The notes under the pieces were generated by a model. It saw nothing but the letters and a program-made list of their open reading frames with translations. It was not told the DNA's origin and ran no database searches. A stretch of DNA of 64,000 nt, from assembly GCA_900108205.1 (NCBI GenBank), contig FNUU01000001.1, positions 62,001 through 126,000 of the forward strand. The letters are read 5' to 3'. The position numbers and the translations under genes are program-made. Of this stretch, positions 8,917-17,587 are shown in pieces; the stretch's first letter is position 1; each line of letters begins with the position of its first letter. The DNA is from Eubacterium ruminantium (GTDB lineage: Bacteria > Bacillota > Clostridia > Lachnospirales > Lachnospiraceae).

Positions 8917-9029
8917 GTAATGTTTTATATTTCTTGGAAGCTTATATCTGATGTGATATTATATATCAAATACCATTTTGCAGATCATGGTATAGATAAA
9001 TTATACGAAAAACAACACGTAAAAATGAT

Positions 9030-9043
9030 GCGTAAAATTACGC
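9030..9043. repeat. Short inverted repeat GCGTAA-AA-TTACGC
   Basis: Six-base perfect arms with a 2-base spacer in the long gap before recA. The function is unknown; it could be an operator or chance in AT-rich DNA. Confidence 0.3.
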
Positions 9044-9087
9044 GAAGAATCAAAGAAAAAACAAAACGAAAAAATGTTCGATTAATA

Positions 9088-9255
9088 CTTAGTATATCGA
9101 TTTCTAAATAACTACACCAAATAACGTGCCTGTTTTCCCGAATAGCACAGCACCAAAAGCCTCGGAATAGTTCACTATTCCTACGTTTTTGATACTGCAC
9201 TCTCGGAAAAACATTCTACGTTATTGGTCCAGTTATTTTAGAACCGATATACTAG
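9088..9255. repeat. Family B MITE-like element, copy B1
   Basis: A 168-base element with long imperfect terminal inverted repeats. The left end reads CTTAGTATATCGATTTCTAA..., and the right end, when complemented, reads CTAGTATATCGGTTCTAAAA.... A second inner pair (CCAAATAACGT / ACGTTATTGG) continues the arms. The core has GGAATAG-TTCA-CTATTCC. The core phrase AGCACAG..ACCAAAAGCCTCGGAATA recurs at about 33087. There is no open reading frame, so it would be non-autonomous. Confidence 0.7.
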
Positions 9256-9262
9256 TTTCTTC

Positions 9263-9294
9263 TTGACAATCAGAAGTGATTATAATAATATAAA
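9263..9294 (+). promoter_or_regulatory. recA: Candidate recA promoter
   Basis: Perfect TTGACA at 9263-9268. With a 17-base spacer the -10 is TAATAT (9286-9291); TATAAA at 9289 is an alternative with a 20-base spacer. The LexA box begins where transcription would start. Confidence 0.5.
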
Positions 9295-9297
9295 AAC

Positions 9298-9311
9298 CGA
9301 ACATATGTTTT
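9298..9311 (+). promoter_or_regulatory. LexA/DinR operator (SOS box) of recA
   Basis: CGAACATATGTTTT matches the Firmicutes SOS consensus CGAACRNRYGTTYC at 13 of 14 positions. It overlaps the predicted transcription start and lies 17 bases before the recA ATG, which fits repression by LexA. Confidence 0.85.
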
Positions 9312-9327
9312 ATTAAAGGAGGTTATT

Positions 9328-10398
9328 ATGGCAAATGAAGATAAGCAGAGAGCTTTAGATGCTGCTCTTGCACAGATTGAAAAACAGTATGGAAAGGGTT
9401 CCGTTATGAAGCTGGGCGACAGCTTCGAAGATATGAATATAGATGTTGTTCCTACAGGCTCTCTGAGTCTTGATATTGCACTCGGTGCAGGTGGTATGCC
9501 GAGAGGACGTATTATAGAGATTTATGGACCTGAATCAAGTGGTAAAACTACGGTTGCTCTTCATGTTGTATCTGAGGTACAGAAGAGAGGCGGTATTGCC
9601 GGATTTATTGATGCAGAACATGCTCTTGATCCGGTTTACGCAAAGAATATTGGCGTAGATATAGATAATTTATATATTTCTCAGCCTGACAATGGTGAGC
9701 AGGCTCTTGAGATCACTGAAACCATGGTTCGTTCCGGAGCAGTTGATGTTATCATAGTTGACTCGGTTGCAGCTCTTGTTCCGAAGGCTGAGATAGAAGG
9801 CGATATGGGAGACAGCCATGTTGGCCTTCAGGCAAGACTTATGTCTCAGGCGCTCAGAAAGCTTACAGCGGTTATAAGCAAGACAAACTGTGTTGTTATT
9901 TTTATCAATCAGCTTCGTGAAAAGGTTGGTGTTATGTTTGGTAACCCGGAGACCACAACCGGTGGACGAGCTCTGAAGTTCTATGCTTCTGTCAGACTTG
10001 ATGTAAGACGTGTAGAGACTATAAAGCAGGGTGGTGAAGGCATCGGTAACCATACAAGAGTTAAAATAGTTAAGAATAAGATCGCTCCTCCGTTTAAAGA
10101 AGCAGAATTCGATATTATGTTCGGTAAGGGTATTTCCAAGGAAGGAGATGTTCTGGATCTCGCTGCCGGAAGAAATATTATTGTAAAATCCGGAGCATGG
10201 TATGCATATAAGGGCGAAAAGATCGGTCAGGGACGTGAAAATGCAAAGCAGTACCTTCTTGAACATCCGGATGTATTTAAGGAAGTAGAGAACAGAGTTC
10301 GTATCGAAGCAGGTATAGGTGGAGTATCCTCTGAGGATTATGAAAAACTTCTTGCTGAAGGACTTGTAAAGCCAAAGGAAGAAACTACAGAGGAATAA
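9328..10398 (+). CDS. recA: Recombinase RecA
   Basis: Forms ATP-dependent filaments on single-stranded DNA, drives strand exchange and stimulates LexA self-cleavage. At 356 aa it is normal length. The Walker A motif GPESSGKT lies near residue 67, Walker B in [10 protein letters not shown], loop L1 in [20 protein letters not shown], and loop L2 in [19 protein letters not shown]. The acidic C-terminus (KPKEETTEE) is typical. A very strong site, AAAGGAGG, precedes the ATG. RecX starts one base after the stop. Confidence 0.99.
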   Translation: MANEDKQRALDAALAQIEKQYGKGSVMKLGDSFEDMNIDVVPTGSLSLDIALGAGGMPRGRIIEIYGPESSGKTTVALHVVSEVQKRGGIAGFIDAEHALDPVYAKNIGVDIDNLYISQPDNGEQALEITETMVRSGAVDVIIVDSVAALVPKAEIEGDMGDSHVGLQARLMSQALRKLTAVISKTNCVVIFINQLREKVGVMFGNPETTTGGRALKFYASVRLDVRRVETIKQGGEGIGNHTRVKIVKNKIAPPFKEAEFDIMFGKGISKEGDVLDLAAGRNIIVKSGAWYAYKGEKIGQGRENAKQYLLEHPDVFKEVENRVRIEAGIGGVSSEDYEKLLAEGLVKPKEETTEE

Positions 10399-10399
10399 T

Positions 10400-11005
10400 A
10401 TGCCTGAGATACGTGTTGTCGAAAAAAGCAAGAGGAATTTGATCTATATTGATGATGAATATATCGGATTCTTGTATAATTCTGATATAAAATCTCTGGA
10501 ATTAGATGCTTCGGAAGATGGCTATATTATTGATGAAGTGCGTGCTGAGGAGATAACGAATAAGATTTATGCAAGAACCTATGAGAAGGCTGTTTCATAT
10601 CTTGCCAGAGCAGAATACTGCTCAAGTGAGATAAGATTTAAGCTTAAGCATAATGATTATTCAGAGCAGATGATCGAAAAGGTCATTGAGGAACTTTATG
10701 ATCATCATTATCTGGATGACAGAAGATATGCAGAAGCGTATATCAGGTCTTATTCCGATAAAAAAGGCAGAATGCTCATAGAAAATGAACTTATACATAA
10801 GAATATAGAAAAAAGCATAATTAATGAGGCTTTTTCTATGTTTCAGGAGGATGATTCCTATTCCGAAAATGATGCGATCGGCAGGCTGATCGAGAAAAAA
10901 TATAAGTATGCCGATCTGACTGATCCGAAGACAAAAAGTAAGATCCTGGCCTATTTTGTACGGAAGGGTTTTCCGGTGGATAAAGTTAATAATCACTTGA
11001 CATAA
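10400..11005 (+). CDS. recX: Recombination regulator RecX
   Basis: Binds RecA filaments and limits their activity. 201 aa, almost wholly helical, with the RecX three-helix repeats. Diagnostic stretches are ALSYLARAEYCSSEIRFKL-like sequence near residue 65 (here AVSYLARAEYCSSEI), YDHHYLDDRRYAEAYIRS around 100 and GRMLIENELIHKNI. It begins one base after recA and is presumably made from the same SOS-controlled transcript. Confidence 0.9.
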   Translation: MPEIRVVEKSKRNLIYIDDEYIGFLYNSDIKSLELDASEDGYIIDEVRAEEITNKIYARTYEKAVSYLARAEYCSSEIRFKLKHNDYSEQMIEKVIEELYDHHYLDDRRYAEAYIRSYSDKKGRMLIENELIHKNIEKSIINEAFSMFQEDDSYSENDAIGRLIEKKYKYADLTDPKTKSKILAYFVRKGFPVDKVNNHLT

Positions 11006-11074
11006 TGTTAAAAAACGATTAATATTTATATGTTGTACGTTTGTGCAATTAAAATTACATAAGGAGGTGCTCCT

Positions 11075-12625
11075 GTGGAACCTGTCTACATAGTTATTTG
11101 TGTTATCATACTTGTAGCAGCAGTTATCGGCACATGGTTTGCGGCTACGGCATATCGTAAAAATATCGCTGAAGCTAAGATCGGTAAGGCTGAAGACAAG
11201 GCTAAAGAGATTATAGATGATGCACTTAAAACTGCTGAAGACAAGAAGCGCGAGATCGTCATTGCTGCCAAAGAGGAAGCTCTTAAGACAAAAAATGACC
11301 TTGATAAGGAAGTAAAAGATCGCCGCAACGAAATTCAGCGTATGGAGAAGAGAGTTCTTTCAAGGGAGGAAAATCTCGACAAGAAAAGTGATGCATTGGA
11401 GAAGAAAGAAGCATCGCTTTCAGCAAGAGAAGCCGAGATTAACAAGAGAAAGGCTGAAATTGATGAACTCTCATCAAAAAGGTTACAGGAACTGGAAAGA
11501 ATTTCCGGACTCACCTCTGAACAGGCAAAGGAATATTTACTTAAGACTGTTGAAGACGATGTAAAACACGAAACTGCAGTCATGATCAAGGAGATGGAAT
11601 CCAGAGCTAAGGAAGAAGCTGATAAGAGGGCTAAAGATTATGTTGTTTCAGCTATACAGAAATGTGCAGCTGATGTTGTATCGGAATCAACTATTTCCCT
11701 TGTACAGCTTCCGAATGATGAGATGAAGGGCAGAATCATTGGTAGAGAGGGTAGAAATATAAGAACTCTTGAGACAATGACAGGCGTAGATCTTATTATC
11801 GATGATACACCTGAAGCAGTTATCTTATCTTGCTTCGATCCTATAAGGAGAGAGGTTGCCAGAATTGCTCTTGAAAAACTTATCGTTGATGGAAGAATTC
11901 ATCCGGCTAGGATTGAAGAGATGGTTGAAAAGGCCAAGAAAGAAGTTGAGACAATGATCCGTGAGGAAGGTGAATCAGCTGCACTTGAATGCGGTGTTCA
12001 CGGTTTACATCCTGAGATCATTAAGCTTCTTGGTAGAATGAAGTTTAGAACCAGTTATGGTCAGAATGCTCTTAAGCATTCTGTTGAGGTTTCTCAGCTT
12101 TGTGGTCTTATTGCCGGTGAGATTGGAGAAGACATCAAACTTGCTAAGAGAGCAGGACTTCTTCATGATATTGGAAAATCTGTTGATCATGAGATGGAAG
12201 GCTCACATGTTACTATTGGTGTAGATATTTGTAGAAAGTACAAAGAATCAGCTGTTGTTATAAATTCAGTTGCATCACATCATGGTGACACAGAAGCAGA
12301 AAGTTTAATCGCTTGTATAGTACAGGCTGCAGATACTATTTCAGCTGCAAGACCTGGTGCTAGAAGAGAAACGTTGGAGACATACACCACAAGACTTACA
12401 AAGCTTGAAGCTATCGCTAATGAGTTTACAGGCGTTGATAAGACCTTTGCTATTCAGGCAGGACGTGAGATTCGAGTTATGGTAGTTCCTGAGCAGGTTA
12501 GTGATGCGGACATGGTACTCCTTGCCAGAGATATTTCTAAGAAGATTGAAGATGAACTTGAATATCCTGGACAGATCAAGGTTAGTCTCATAAGAGAATC
12601 GCGCATTACTGATTATGCAAAGTAA
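11075..12625 (+). CDS. rny: Ribonuclease Y
   Basis: Membrane-bound endoribonuclease that starts mRNA decay in Firmicutes. 516 aa: an N-terminal membrane helix (about 3-25), a long charged coiled coil to about residue 190, a KH domain with [15 protein letters not shown] (about 220), and an HD domain with [12 protein letters not shown] (about 362-373). The start is GTG, fixed by AAGGAGGT six bases upstream. The gene follows recX by 69 bases and ends at a strong terminator. It may share the recA transcript or use a weak promoter in the gap. Confidence 0.97.
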   Translation: MEPVYIVICVIILVAAVIGTWFAATAYRKNIAEAKIGKAEDKAKEIIDDALKTAEDKKREIVIAAKEEALKTKNDLDKEVKDRRNEIQRMEKRVLSREENLDKKSDALEKKEASLSAREAEINKRKAEIDELSSKRLQELERISGLTSEQAKEYLLKTVEDDVKHETAVMIKEMESRAKEEADKRAKDYVVSAIQKCAADVVSESTISLVQLPNDEMKGRIIGREGRNIRTLETMTGVDLIIDDTPEAVILSCFDPIRREVARIALEKLIVDGRIHPARIEEMVEKAKKEVETMIREEGESAALECGVHGLHPEIIKLLGRMKFRTSYGQNALKHSVEVSQLCGLIAGEIGEDIKLAKRAGLLHDIGKSVDHEMEGSHVTIGVDICRKYKESAVVINSVASHHGDTEAESLIACIVQAADTISAARPGARRETLETYTTRLTKLEAIANEFTGVDKTFAIQAGREIRVMVVPEQVSDADMVLLARDISKKIEDELEYPGQIKVSLIRESRITDYAK

Positions 12626-12644
12626 TGGCATATAATTAACTGCT

Positions 12645-12686
12645 ATATCCCCTGATAGTTCTGATAGTTCTATCAGGGGATTTTTG
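12645..12686 (+). terminator. Intrinsic terminator after rny
   Basis: Stem ATCCCCTGATAG / CTATCAGGGGAT with an 11-base loop and five T residues. Confidence 0.92.
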
Positions 12687-12762
12687 CGCACTGAGCGAGT
12701 CATGCACGCCCACAGCGCTCGTCATGCGCATGCACAAGGTCACCGATGCACATAGAGTAGTT
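12686..12762. repeat. Family C GC-rich repeat, copy C1
   Basis: Begins GCGCACTGAGCGAGTCATGC and includes GATGCACATAGAG. Both phrases recur, nearly unchanged, at 47569 and about 47670. It is GC-rich in an AT-rich gap and directly follows a terminator, as at the other locus. Confidence 0.6.
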
Positions 12763-12851
12763 AGTTTAAAGCGAAAAGCAACAAAATTGTGTAAAATATA
12801 GAAAAAGTGTTGATGGAGGTCCGGAAATGGAGGCTGAGAGGGATAAAAAAC

Positions 12852-13790
12852 ATGGAATACAATATTTATAATATAACCAGCCTGGATGATGAAAGAGTTG
12901 CAATCTACACAAAATATAATGAACCGCAGCTTATGCATTTCTTTGAACCTGATGGAGGCATATTTATTGCAGAAACGCCTATGGTAATCGAGAGAGCTCT
13001 TGATATGGGAGCTGTACCTGTTTCATTTTTTATTGAGGAAGGTGAATTACAGAGGGGATATATTTGCAAGGTTATCGATAAAGCTTATTCATTATATTAC
13101 AGTGATATAGATAAAACAGGCTCTAAAACAGACACAAAAACATACTATAAAAATGATTATAAATCCGATGGTGGATCAGGTAATATATCAGGGACAAATA
13201 TAGAAAATAGAATTGACATATATACAGCAAAACTTGATGTTATTCAGAAGGTTACCGGGTATAATCTTACAAGAGGAATGTTAGCGGCTTTCAGAAGACC
13301 GGTAGAGCCTGATATAAGTGAATTTCTTAAATCCGCCAGAAATATTGCGGTACTTGAAAATGTTGTAAATCCGACTAATTTAGGGGCTATTTTCAGATCT
13401 GCAGCTGCTTTGGGTGTAGACTTTATTCTCATAACAGAGGGTTCTACGGATCCTTATTACCGAAGAGCAGCCAGGGTATCCATGGGAACGGTTTTTCAGA
13501 TTCCCTGGGCATATATTCCTAAAAACACGGATTTCGTTGATATGCTTCATAAATATGGATATACTGTGACTTCAATGGCTCTTAAGGAAAATGCAGTAAA
13601 GTTAAATGATCCTGTGCTGAAAAAGGCTACAAAAAAAGCTATAGTTATGGGTACTGAAGGAACCGGAATAAGCGAAGAGGTTCTTATGAAAAGTGACCAT
13701 ATTGTAATAATACCGATGTATAATGGTGTGGATTCATTGAATGTTGCGGCTTCTTCGGCAGTTGCATTCTGGGAACTGTGCAGAAGTTGA
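12852..13790 (+). CDS. SpoU/TrmH-family RNA 2'-O-methyltransferase
   Basis: Predicted knotted SAM-dependent ribose methyltransferase, 312 aa. The N-terminal substrate-binding domain covers about 1-125. The SPOUT domain has motif 1 in NPTNLGAIFRSAAALGVD, motif 2 in VMGTEGTGIS and motif 3 in IPMYNGVDSLNVAASSAVA. The start chosen is ATG 12852, preceded by GAGAGGG; GTG and ATG codons further up (12807, 12813) lack a better site. Residues 86-122 form a Thr/Lys/Asp/Ser/Gly-rich insert that looks disordered. The target could be rRNA or tRNA. Confidence 0.88.
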   Translation: MEYNIYNITSLDDERVAIYTKYNEPQLMHFFEPDGGIFIAETPMVIERALDMGAVPVSFFIEEGELQRGYICKVIDKAYSLYYSDIDKTGSKTDTKTYYKNDYKSDGGSGNISGTNIENRIDIYTAKLDVIQKVTGYNLTRGMLAAFRRPVEPDISEFLKSARNIAVLENVVNPTNLGAIFRSAAALGVDFILITEGSTDPYYRRAARVSMGTVFQIPWAYIPKNTDFVDMLHKYGYTVTSMALKENAVKLNDPVLKKATKKAIVMGTEGTGISEEVLMKSDHIVIIPMYNGVDSLNVAASSAVAFWELCRS

Positions 13791-13811
13791 TTTATGGATG
13801 GAGAATAAAAA

Positions 13812-14381
13812 ATGAAAAGTCTGAAACTTATTGAAAGAAATCTGGTATATAAAGCTCACAGAGTAGAAGTGTATGAAGACAGTATGCTTAAACCGGATGG
13901 CGAAATAGTTAAATATGATTTTGTACATAACAGAAATGGGGCAGGAATCCTTCTTGTTGACAAAAAAATTGAAAATGGTCAGGAGAAGGAGGAGATGATA
14001 TTTGTTAAACAGTATAGAACTACAGTTGATGCTCTTGATATAGAAATTCCTGCAGGATGCCAGAACTATCCGCAAGAAGATTTTAAAATATGCGCTCTAA
14101 GAGAGGCGGAAGAGGAGACTGGCTATATTCCGGAAAGAATGTATTATCTTACAAAAATAATTGCAGCTGTCGGACTGTTTGATGAGCAGACTGCTATTTA
14201 TATCGGTACAGATCTGCGAAAGGGCGAGATTAACAGGGACCCAGATGAATTCATAGAAATAATCAGGATGACTCCTGAGGAGGCTCTTAAGGCTGTATAT
14301 GATAATAAGATAATTGACAGCAAAACAATCATAGCAATTTTTGCATATAACGACATGAAGAGTAAGGGATTAATTAATTAA
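13812..14381 (+). CDS. Nudix hydrolase, ADP-ribose pyrophosphatase type
   Basis: 189 aa, probably splits ADP-ribose to AMP and ribose-5-phosphate. The Nudix box is recognised in AGCQNYPQEDFKICALREAE followed by EETGY. The catalytic REAEEETGY core is intact, but there are six residues rather than five between the Gly and the first Glu. The N-terminal FVHNRNGAGILLVD and IFVKQYRTTVDALDIEIPAG match bacterial ADP-ribose pyrophosphatases, which bind across a dimer interface. It follows the methyltransferase gene by 21 bases. Confidence 0.87.
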   Translation: MKSLKLIERNLVYKAHRVEVYEDSMLKPDGEIVKYDFVHNRNGAGILLVDKKIENGQEKEEMIFVKQYRTTVDALDIEIPAGCQNYPQEDFKICALREAEEETGYIPERMYYLTKIIAAVGLFDEQTAIYIGTDLRKGEINRDPDEFIEIIRMTPEEALKAVYDNKIIDSKTIIAIFAYNDMKSKGLIN

Positions 14382-14645
14382 ACAAAATAATTTACTATAT
14401 TTAATTCAATATTAGTAAACATGCTTTGTTTGTTACTTAAATTTAGCTAAAATATATAAAATAGCGCCATTCAGGGCTTGGTTTTTCATATGTTACGTAA
14501 ATGTTACGGAAAAATAATTAATAATTTGTAAATATATTTAAAATTTTTATTCTAGATATAGTGATGGGTTACGTAATCTGACACTTTATTTTGCGGAACG
14601 GCCTCTAAGGCTCGTAAAAACGTTATTTTTTATAAAATTTTACCA
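14382..14645. other. AT-rich gap with two TTACGTAA palindromes
   Basis: No coding frame. Two 8-base palindromes TTACGTAA lie at 14493-14500 and 14569-14576, with a related TTACGGAA at 14504. A bulged hairpin at about 14413-14440 could weakly end the Nudix transcript. Confidence 0.4.
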
Positions 14646-14674
14646 TTGATTTTATGTTAATTTGTAATTATACT
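14646..14674 (+). promoter_or_regulatory. Sigma-A promoter for xerD-aroC
   Basis: TTGATT, a 17-base spacer, TATACT. It lies 35 bases before the chosen xerD start. Confidence 0.65.
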
Positions 14675-14709
14675 GTAATAAACAGAATTATTTTGTGGGG
14701 CACAGATTC

Positions 14710-15600
14710 ATGGGAGATTATATTGATAAATTCATACAGTATATGAATGATGTTAAGCATTCGAGCAATAATACACTTGCATCCTACAAGAGGGATCTTA
14801 AGAAATTTCAGGATTATCTTGAAAATGAAAAGATCCCTGATTTTAGTGCTGTTAATACTACAATGATCAATACATATATTTTGAAGCTTGAAAAGGAAGG
14901 TATGAGCTCAGCGACAGTTTCAAGAAATGTGGCAAGTATCAGGTCTTTCTTCATATTTCTTCTGAATACCGGAGTGATAACCGGTAATCCTACAGAGAAG
15001 ATCAAACCACCTAAGGTTGAGAAAAAAACACCGGAAACACTTTCTATCGAAGAAGTTTCTCTTCTTTTGGAACAGCCTAGCGGTACATCTGACAAGGAAA
15101 TAAGAGATAAGGCGATGCTTGAACTCCTGTATGCTACCGGCATGAGAGTTACTGAACTTATTTCTCTTAAATTTTCTGATGTTAATCTGAGTCTCGGATT
15201 TGTGCAGTGTATTGACAACGGAAAAGAAAGAGTTATACCTTTTGAAAATGCAGCTAAAAGTGCACTTACAAACTATCTTTTCTCTGTTCGTCCGTCAATG
15301 TGCGGTGATTCGGAATATCTTTTTACCAACTGCAAGGGTGAACAGATGACAAGACAGGGATTCTGGAAGATCATTAAGTACTATGCAAACAGAGCTAAGA
15401 TCGATAAAGATATAACGCCGCATATGATCAGACATTCATTTGCCATGCATATGGTAAATAATGGCGCGGATCTTCATGCCCTTCAGGAAATGCTCGGACA
15501 TTCAGATATTTCTACAACGCAGATTTATCTCAGAGGAAAGAGAAGCAAGCTTAAAGAGGTTTATGATGCAGCTCATCCAAGAGCTAAAGTACAGATTTGA
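14710..15600 (+). CDS. xerD: Site-specific tyrosine recombinase XerD/XerC
   Basis: Resolves chromosome dimers at dif together with FtsK. With ATG 14710, preceded by GGGG, it is 296 aa, the usual XerD length; a GTG at 14695 would add five residues. The N-terminal SAM-like domain (1-100) binds the core site. The catalytic domain shows Arg in ATGMRVTEL, then HMIRHSFAMH, LGHSDISTTQIY with the HxxR, H and nucleophilic Tyr. XerC and XerD are not separable with certainty by eye. aroC follows without a terminator; ftsK is 7 kb downstream. Confidence 0.9.
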   Translation: MGDYIDKFIQYMNDVKHSSNNTLASYKRDLKKFQDYLENEKIPDFSAVNTTMINTYILKLEKEGMSSATVSRNVASIRSFFIFLLNTGVITGNPTEKIKPPKVEKKTPETLSIEEVSLLLEQPSGTSDKEIRDKAMLELLYATGMRVTELISLKFSDVNLSLGFVQCIDNGKERVIPFENAAKSALTNYLFSVRPSMCGDSEYLFTNCKGEQMTRQGFWKIIKYYANRAKIDKDITPHMIRHSFAMHMVNNGADLHALQEMLGHSDISTTQIYLRGKRSKLKEVYDAAHPRAKVQI

Positions 15601-15676
15601 AATTACATCTTAAGAGATATTGACTAAGAAAGGAATAACGGTTGGAATGTTTGGTATTCCGACCGAAACTAAATAT

Positions 15677-16774
15677 ATGGCTGGATCTGTTTTTGGTAAT
15701 ATTTTAAAATGCAGCACCTGGGGTGAGTCCCATGGCGCAGCAATCGGCGCGGTTCTGGATGGATGTCCCGCAGGACTTGCGATTGACGAGAATTATATAC
15801 AGAAATTTTTAGACAGAAGAAAGCCCGGACAATCTGATTTTTCAACTAAAAGAAATGAAAGTGATAAGGTAGAGATATTATCGGGAGTATTTGAAGGTAA
15901 GACCACAGGTACTCCTATTTCTTTGCTTATCAGAAATACTTCTCAGATTTCTAAGGACTACAGCAATATTGCTTCAGTTTACAGACCGGGACATGCTGAT
16001 TATACATTCGACAGTAAATATGGCTTCAGAGATTATCGCGGCGGAGGAAGATCTTCCGGACGCGAAACTGCCGGGCGAGTTGCAGCCGGAGCGATAGCTA
16101 TAAGACTTCTTGAAGAGTTTGGTATAAGCTTTATGACCTATGTCGAGTCTGTAGGTGATATTTCTGTCGATTATAATAATTTTGATAAAGAAGAAATATT
16201 CAGAAATATGCTGTATATGCCGGACAAGGATGCTGCAGATAAGGCTTCTGAGTATTTAAGAAATCTTACAGCTGATAAGGATTCTTCCGGAGCTGTTGTA
16301 AAATGCATTATTTCCGGATGCCCTGCAGGGCTTGGAGATCCTGTGTTTGATAAACTGGACGCGAGACTTGCCGGTGCTATAATGTCCATCGGCGCTGTAA
16401 AGTCCTTTGAGGTTGGGAACGGAAGAGAAGCAGCCGGACTTAAAGGTTCACAGAATAACGATGAGTTTTACAGTGAAAATGGCATTGTCAAAAAGAAAAC
16501 AAATAATTCCGGAGGTATTCTGGGCGGAATCAGTGATGGCAGTGATATTGTGCTGACAGCTGCATTTAAGCCGACGCCTTCAATATACAAGGCTCAAAAT
16601 ACCGTGAATACAGATAAAGAAAATGTATCCATCGAGATTAAAGGCCGCCATGATCCGATCATTGCTCCAAGAGCGGTGGTTGTTGTGGAAGCGATGTCAG
16701 CTCTTGTGATTGCAGATGCGCTTCTTATTAATTGCAGCAGTAAATTGGATAATCTGAAGAAAATTTACGGATAA
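15677..16774 (+). CDS. aroC: Chorismate synthase
   Basis: Converts 5-enolpyruvylshikimate-3-phosphate to chorismate using reduced FMN, the last shared step of aromatic amino acid synthesis. Signatures are GNILKCSTWGESHG at the N-terminus, RPGHADYTFDSKYGFRDYRG, GGRSSGRETAGRVAAGAIA and GRHDPIIAPRAVVVVEAM. ATG 15677 (365 aa) matches the family's conserved MAGSxFGN start but has no ribosome binding site. ATG 15647 (10 residues longer) lies 12 bases after AAAGGA, so the true start could be there. It is transcribed with xerD. Confidence 0.95.
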   Translation: MAGSVFGNILKCSTWGESHGAAIGAVLDGCPAGLAIDENYIQKFLDRRKPGQSDFSTKRNESDKVEILSGVFEGKTTGTPISLLIRNTSQISKDYSNIASVYRPGHADYTFDSKYGFRDYRGGGRSSGRETAGRVAAGAIAIRLLEEFGISFMTYVESVGDISVDYNNFDKEEIFRNMLYMPDKDAADKASEYLRNLTADKDSSGAVVKCIISGCPAGLGDPVFDKLDARLAGAIMSIGAVKSFEVGNGREAAGLKGSQNNDEFYSENGIVKKKTNNSGGILGGISDGSDIVLTAAFKPTPSIYKAQNTVNTDKENVSIEIKGRHDPIIAPRAVVVVEAMSALVIADALLINCSSKLDNLKKIYG

Positions 16775-16778
16775 TATA

Positions 16779-16868
16779 ACTTATCAGAAGAAAAACAAGC
16801 ACGAGTGAAACGAGTATTTGTTTTTCTTGATAAGTTACCGTAGGGACTTTAGTCCCGCAGGATTATTA
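16779..16868. repeat. Family A palindromic repeat, copy A3 (hairpins iii and ii, inverted)
   Basis: Contains AACTTATC...GATAAGTT arms with inner AAAAACAA/TTGTTTTT, then GGGAC-TTTA-GTCCC and CGCAGGATTAT. The first hairpin is missing apart from its last bases. It sits directly after aroC and may act as its terminator. Confidence 0.8.
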
Positions 16869-16923
16869 GATGTATATTTTCGATAACTATTCAATTTATT
16901 CAGCATAGTGCCTGATTTTTAGC

Positions 16924-16952
16924 TTGCAATTCCATTTTGGATTTGTTATTAT
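16924..16952 (+). promoter_or_regulatory. Promoter for rpsO
   Basis: TTGCAA, 17 bases, TATTAT. The predicted transcript would begin near 16959, just before the structured leader. Confidence 0.55.
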
Positions 16953-16986
16953 TCATACGGGCTTAGTAAAAGTCCGCATATTTTTA

Positions 16987-17050
16987 GCCGTTACTTAGTC
17001 ACCGGAAGACTCCGACCTTTGACCCGGTAACAGGCGATACTATTATTAAA
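16987..17050 (+). promoter_or_regulatory. Putative S15-binding leader RNA of rpsO
   Basis: A stem closes GCC-GTTAC (16987-16994) with GTAAC-A-GGC (17027-17035). Inside it AGTC pairs with GACT, and two CCGG copies could form an alternative fold. The position, directly before the ribosome binding site of rpsO, fits the known autoregulation of S15 in other bacteria, but this exact fold is inferred by eye. Confidence 0.5.
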
Positions 17051-17063
17051 GGAGGTTGTAACA

Positions 17064-17330
17064 ATGATTACAGCAGAGCAGAAGAAGGAAATTATTGCAA
17101 AGTACGGAAATGGTGAAGGAGATACAGGTTCTCCAGAGGTTCAGGTAGCGCTTCTTACAGCACGTATCAATGATCTTAATGAGCATTTCAAGGTACATCC
17201 TCATGACCATCACTCAAAGAGAGGTCTTCTCAAGATGGTAGGTCAGAGAAGAAATATGCTTGCTTACCTTAAGAGCAAGGATATCGAGCGTTACAGAAAG
17301 CTTATTGAAAGCCTCGGACTTAGAAAATAA
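17064..17330 (+). CDS. rpsO: 30S ribosomal protein S15
   Basis: Primary 16S rRNA-binding protein of the small-subunit platform. 88 aa, exactly the family length. It contains [20 protein letters not shown], the rRNA contact [19 protein letters not shown] and the end [12 protein letters not shown]. The strong site AAAGGAGGT precedes the ATG. As in many bacteria it lies directly before pnp, though a terminator and a new promoter separate them here. Confidence 0.99.
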   Translation: MITAEQKKEIIAKYGNGEGDTGSPEVQVALLTARINDLNEHFKVHPHDHHSKRGLLKMVGQRRNMLAYLKSKDIERYRKLIESLGLRK

Positions 17331-17367
17331 TCAAACTTCTTTAATTAATTTTCATAACAATCTCTGA

Positions 17368-17426
17368 ATCCGCAGATGCTGAAAGAAATGAAATTTCTCT
17401 CTGGTATCTGCGGGTTCTTCTTTTTG
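17368..17426 (+). terminator. Terminator after rpsO
   Basis: CCGCAGAT pairs with ATCTGCGG; an inner AGAAAT/ATTTCT stem extends it. The T-rich tract TTCTTCTTTTT follows. Confidence 0.8.
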
Positions 17427-17440
17427 GCGTTTTTTTCTTC

Positions 17441-17469
17441 TTGAAGTATAAGTGTTTATATGATAAAAT
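17441..17469 (+). promoter_or_regulatory. Promoter for pnp
   Basis: TTGAAG, 17 bases, TAAAAT, with TGA directly before the -10. The predicted start near 17476 places the long hairpin at the 5' end of the mRNA. Confidence 0.6.
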
Positions 17470-17484
17470 TACAGAGATTGTTTT

Positions 17485-17557
17485 AAGGTTTATCCGAGAC
17501 TACTGAAAACTGTATTATGCATTTACATAGTGCCGTTTTCAGTCGTTTCGGAACCTT
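17485..17557 (+). promoter_or_regulatory. Long hairpin in the pnp 5' leader
   Basis: The arm 17493-17510 pairs with 17535-17552 over 18 bases with only two G-U/mismatch positions, and AAGGTT/ACCTT extends it outward. The loop is about 24 bases. A long double-stranded leader at this place recalls the RNase III-cleaved hairpin through which PNPase controls its own mRNA in E. coli; that role here is inference. Confidence 0.75.
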
Positions 17558-17587
17558 GGAATAAATATAATTTTTAAGGAGAAAAAA

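Noticed and set aside
8872-9111. 79-codon open frame after the aminotransferase gene
   Set aside because: Its ATG lies in the 3' arm of the intrinsic terminator, it has no ribosome binding site, runs into the family B repeat and has Lys/Arg/Ile-rich composition expected from AT-rich noncoding DNA.
9670-10431. 253-codon antisense frame inside recA
   Set aside because: It mirrors the codon periodicity of recA, whose protein is unmistakable, and shows no family features.
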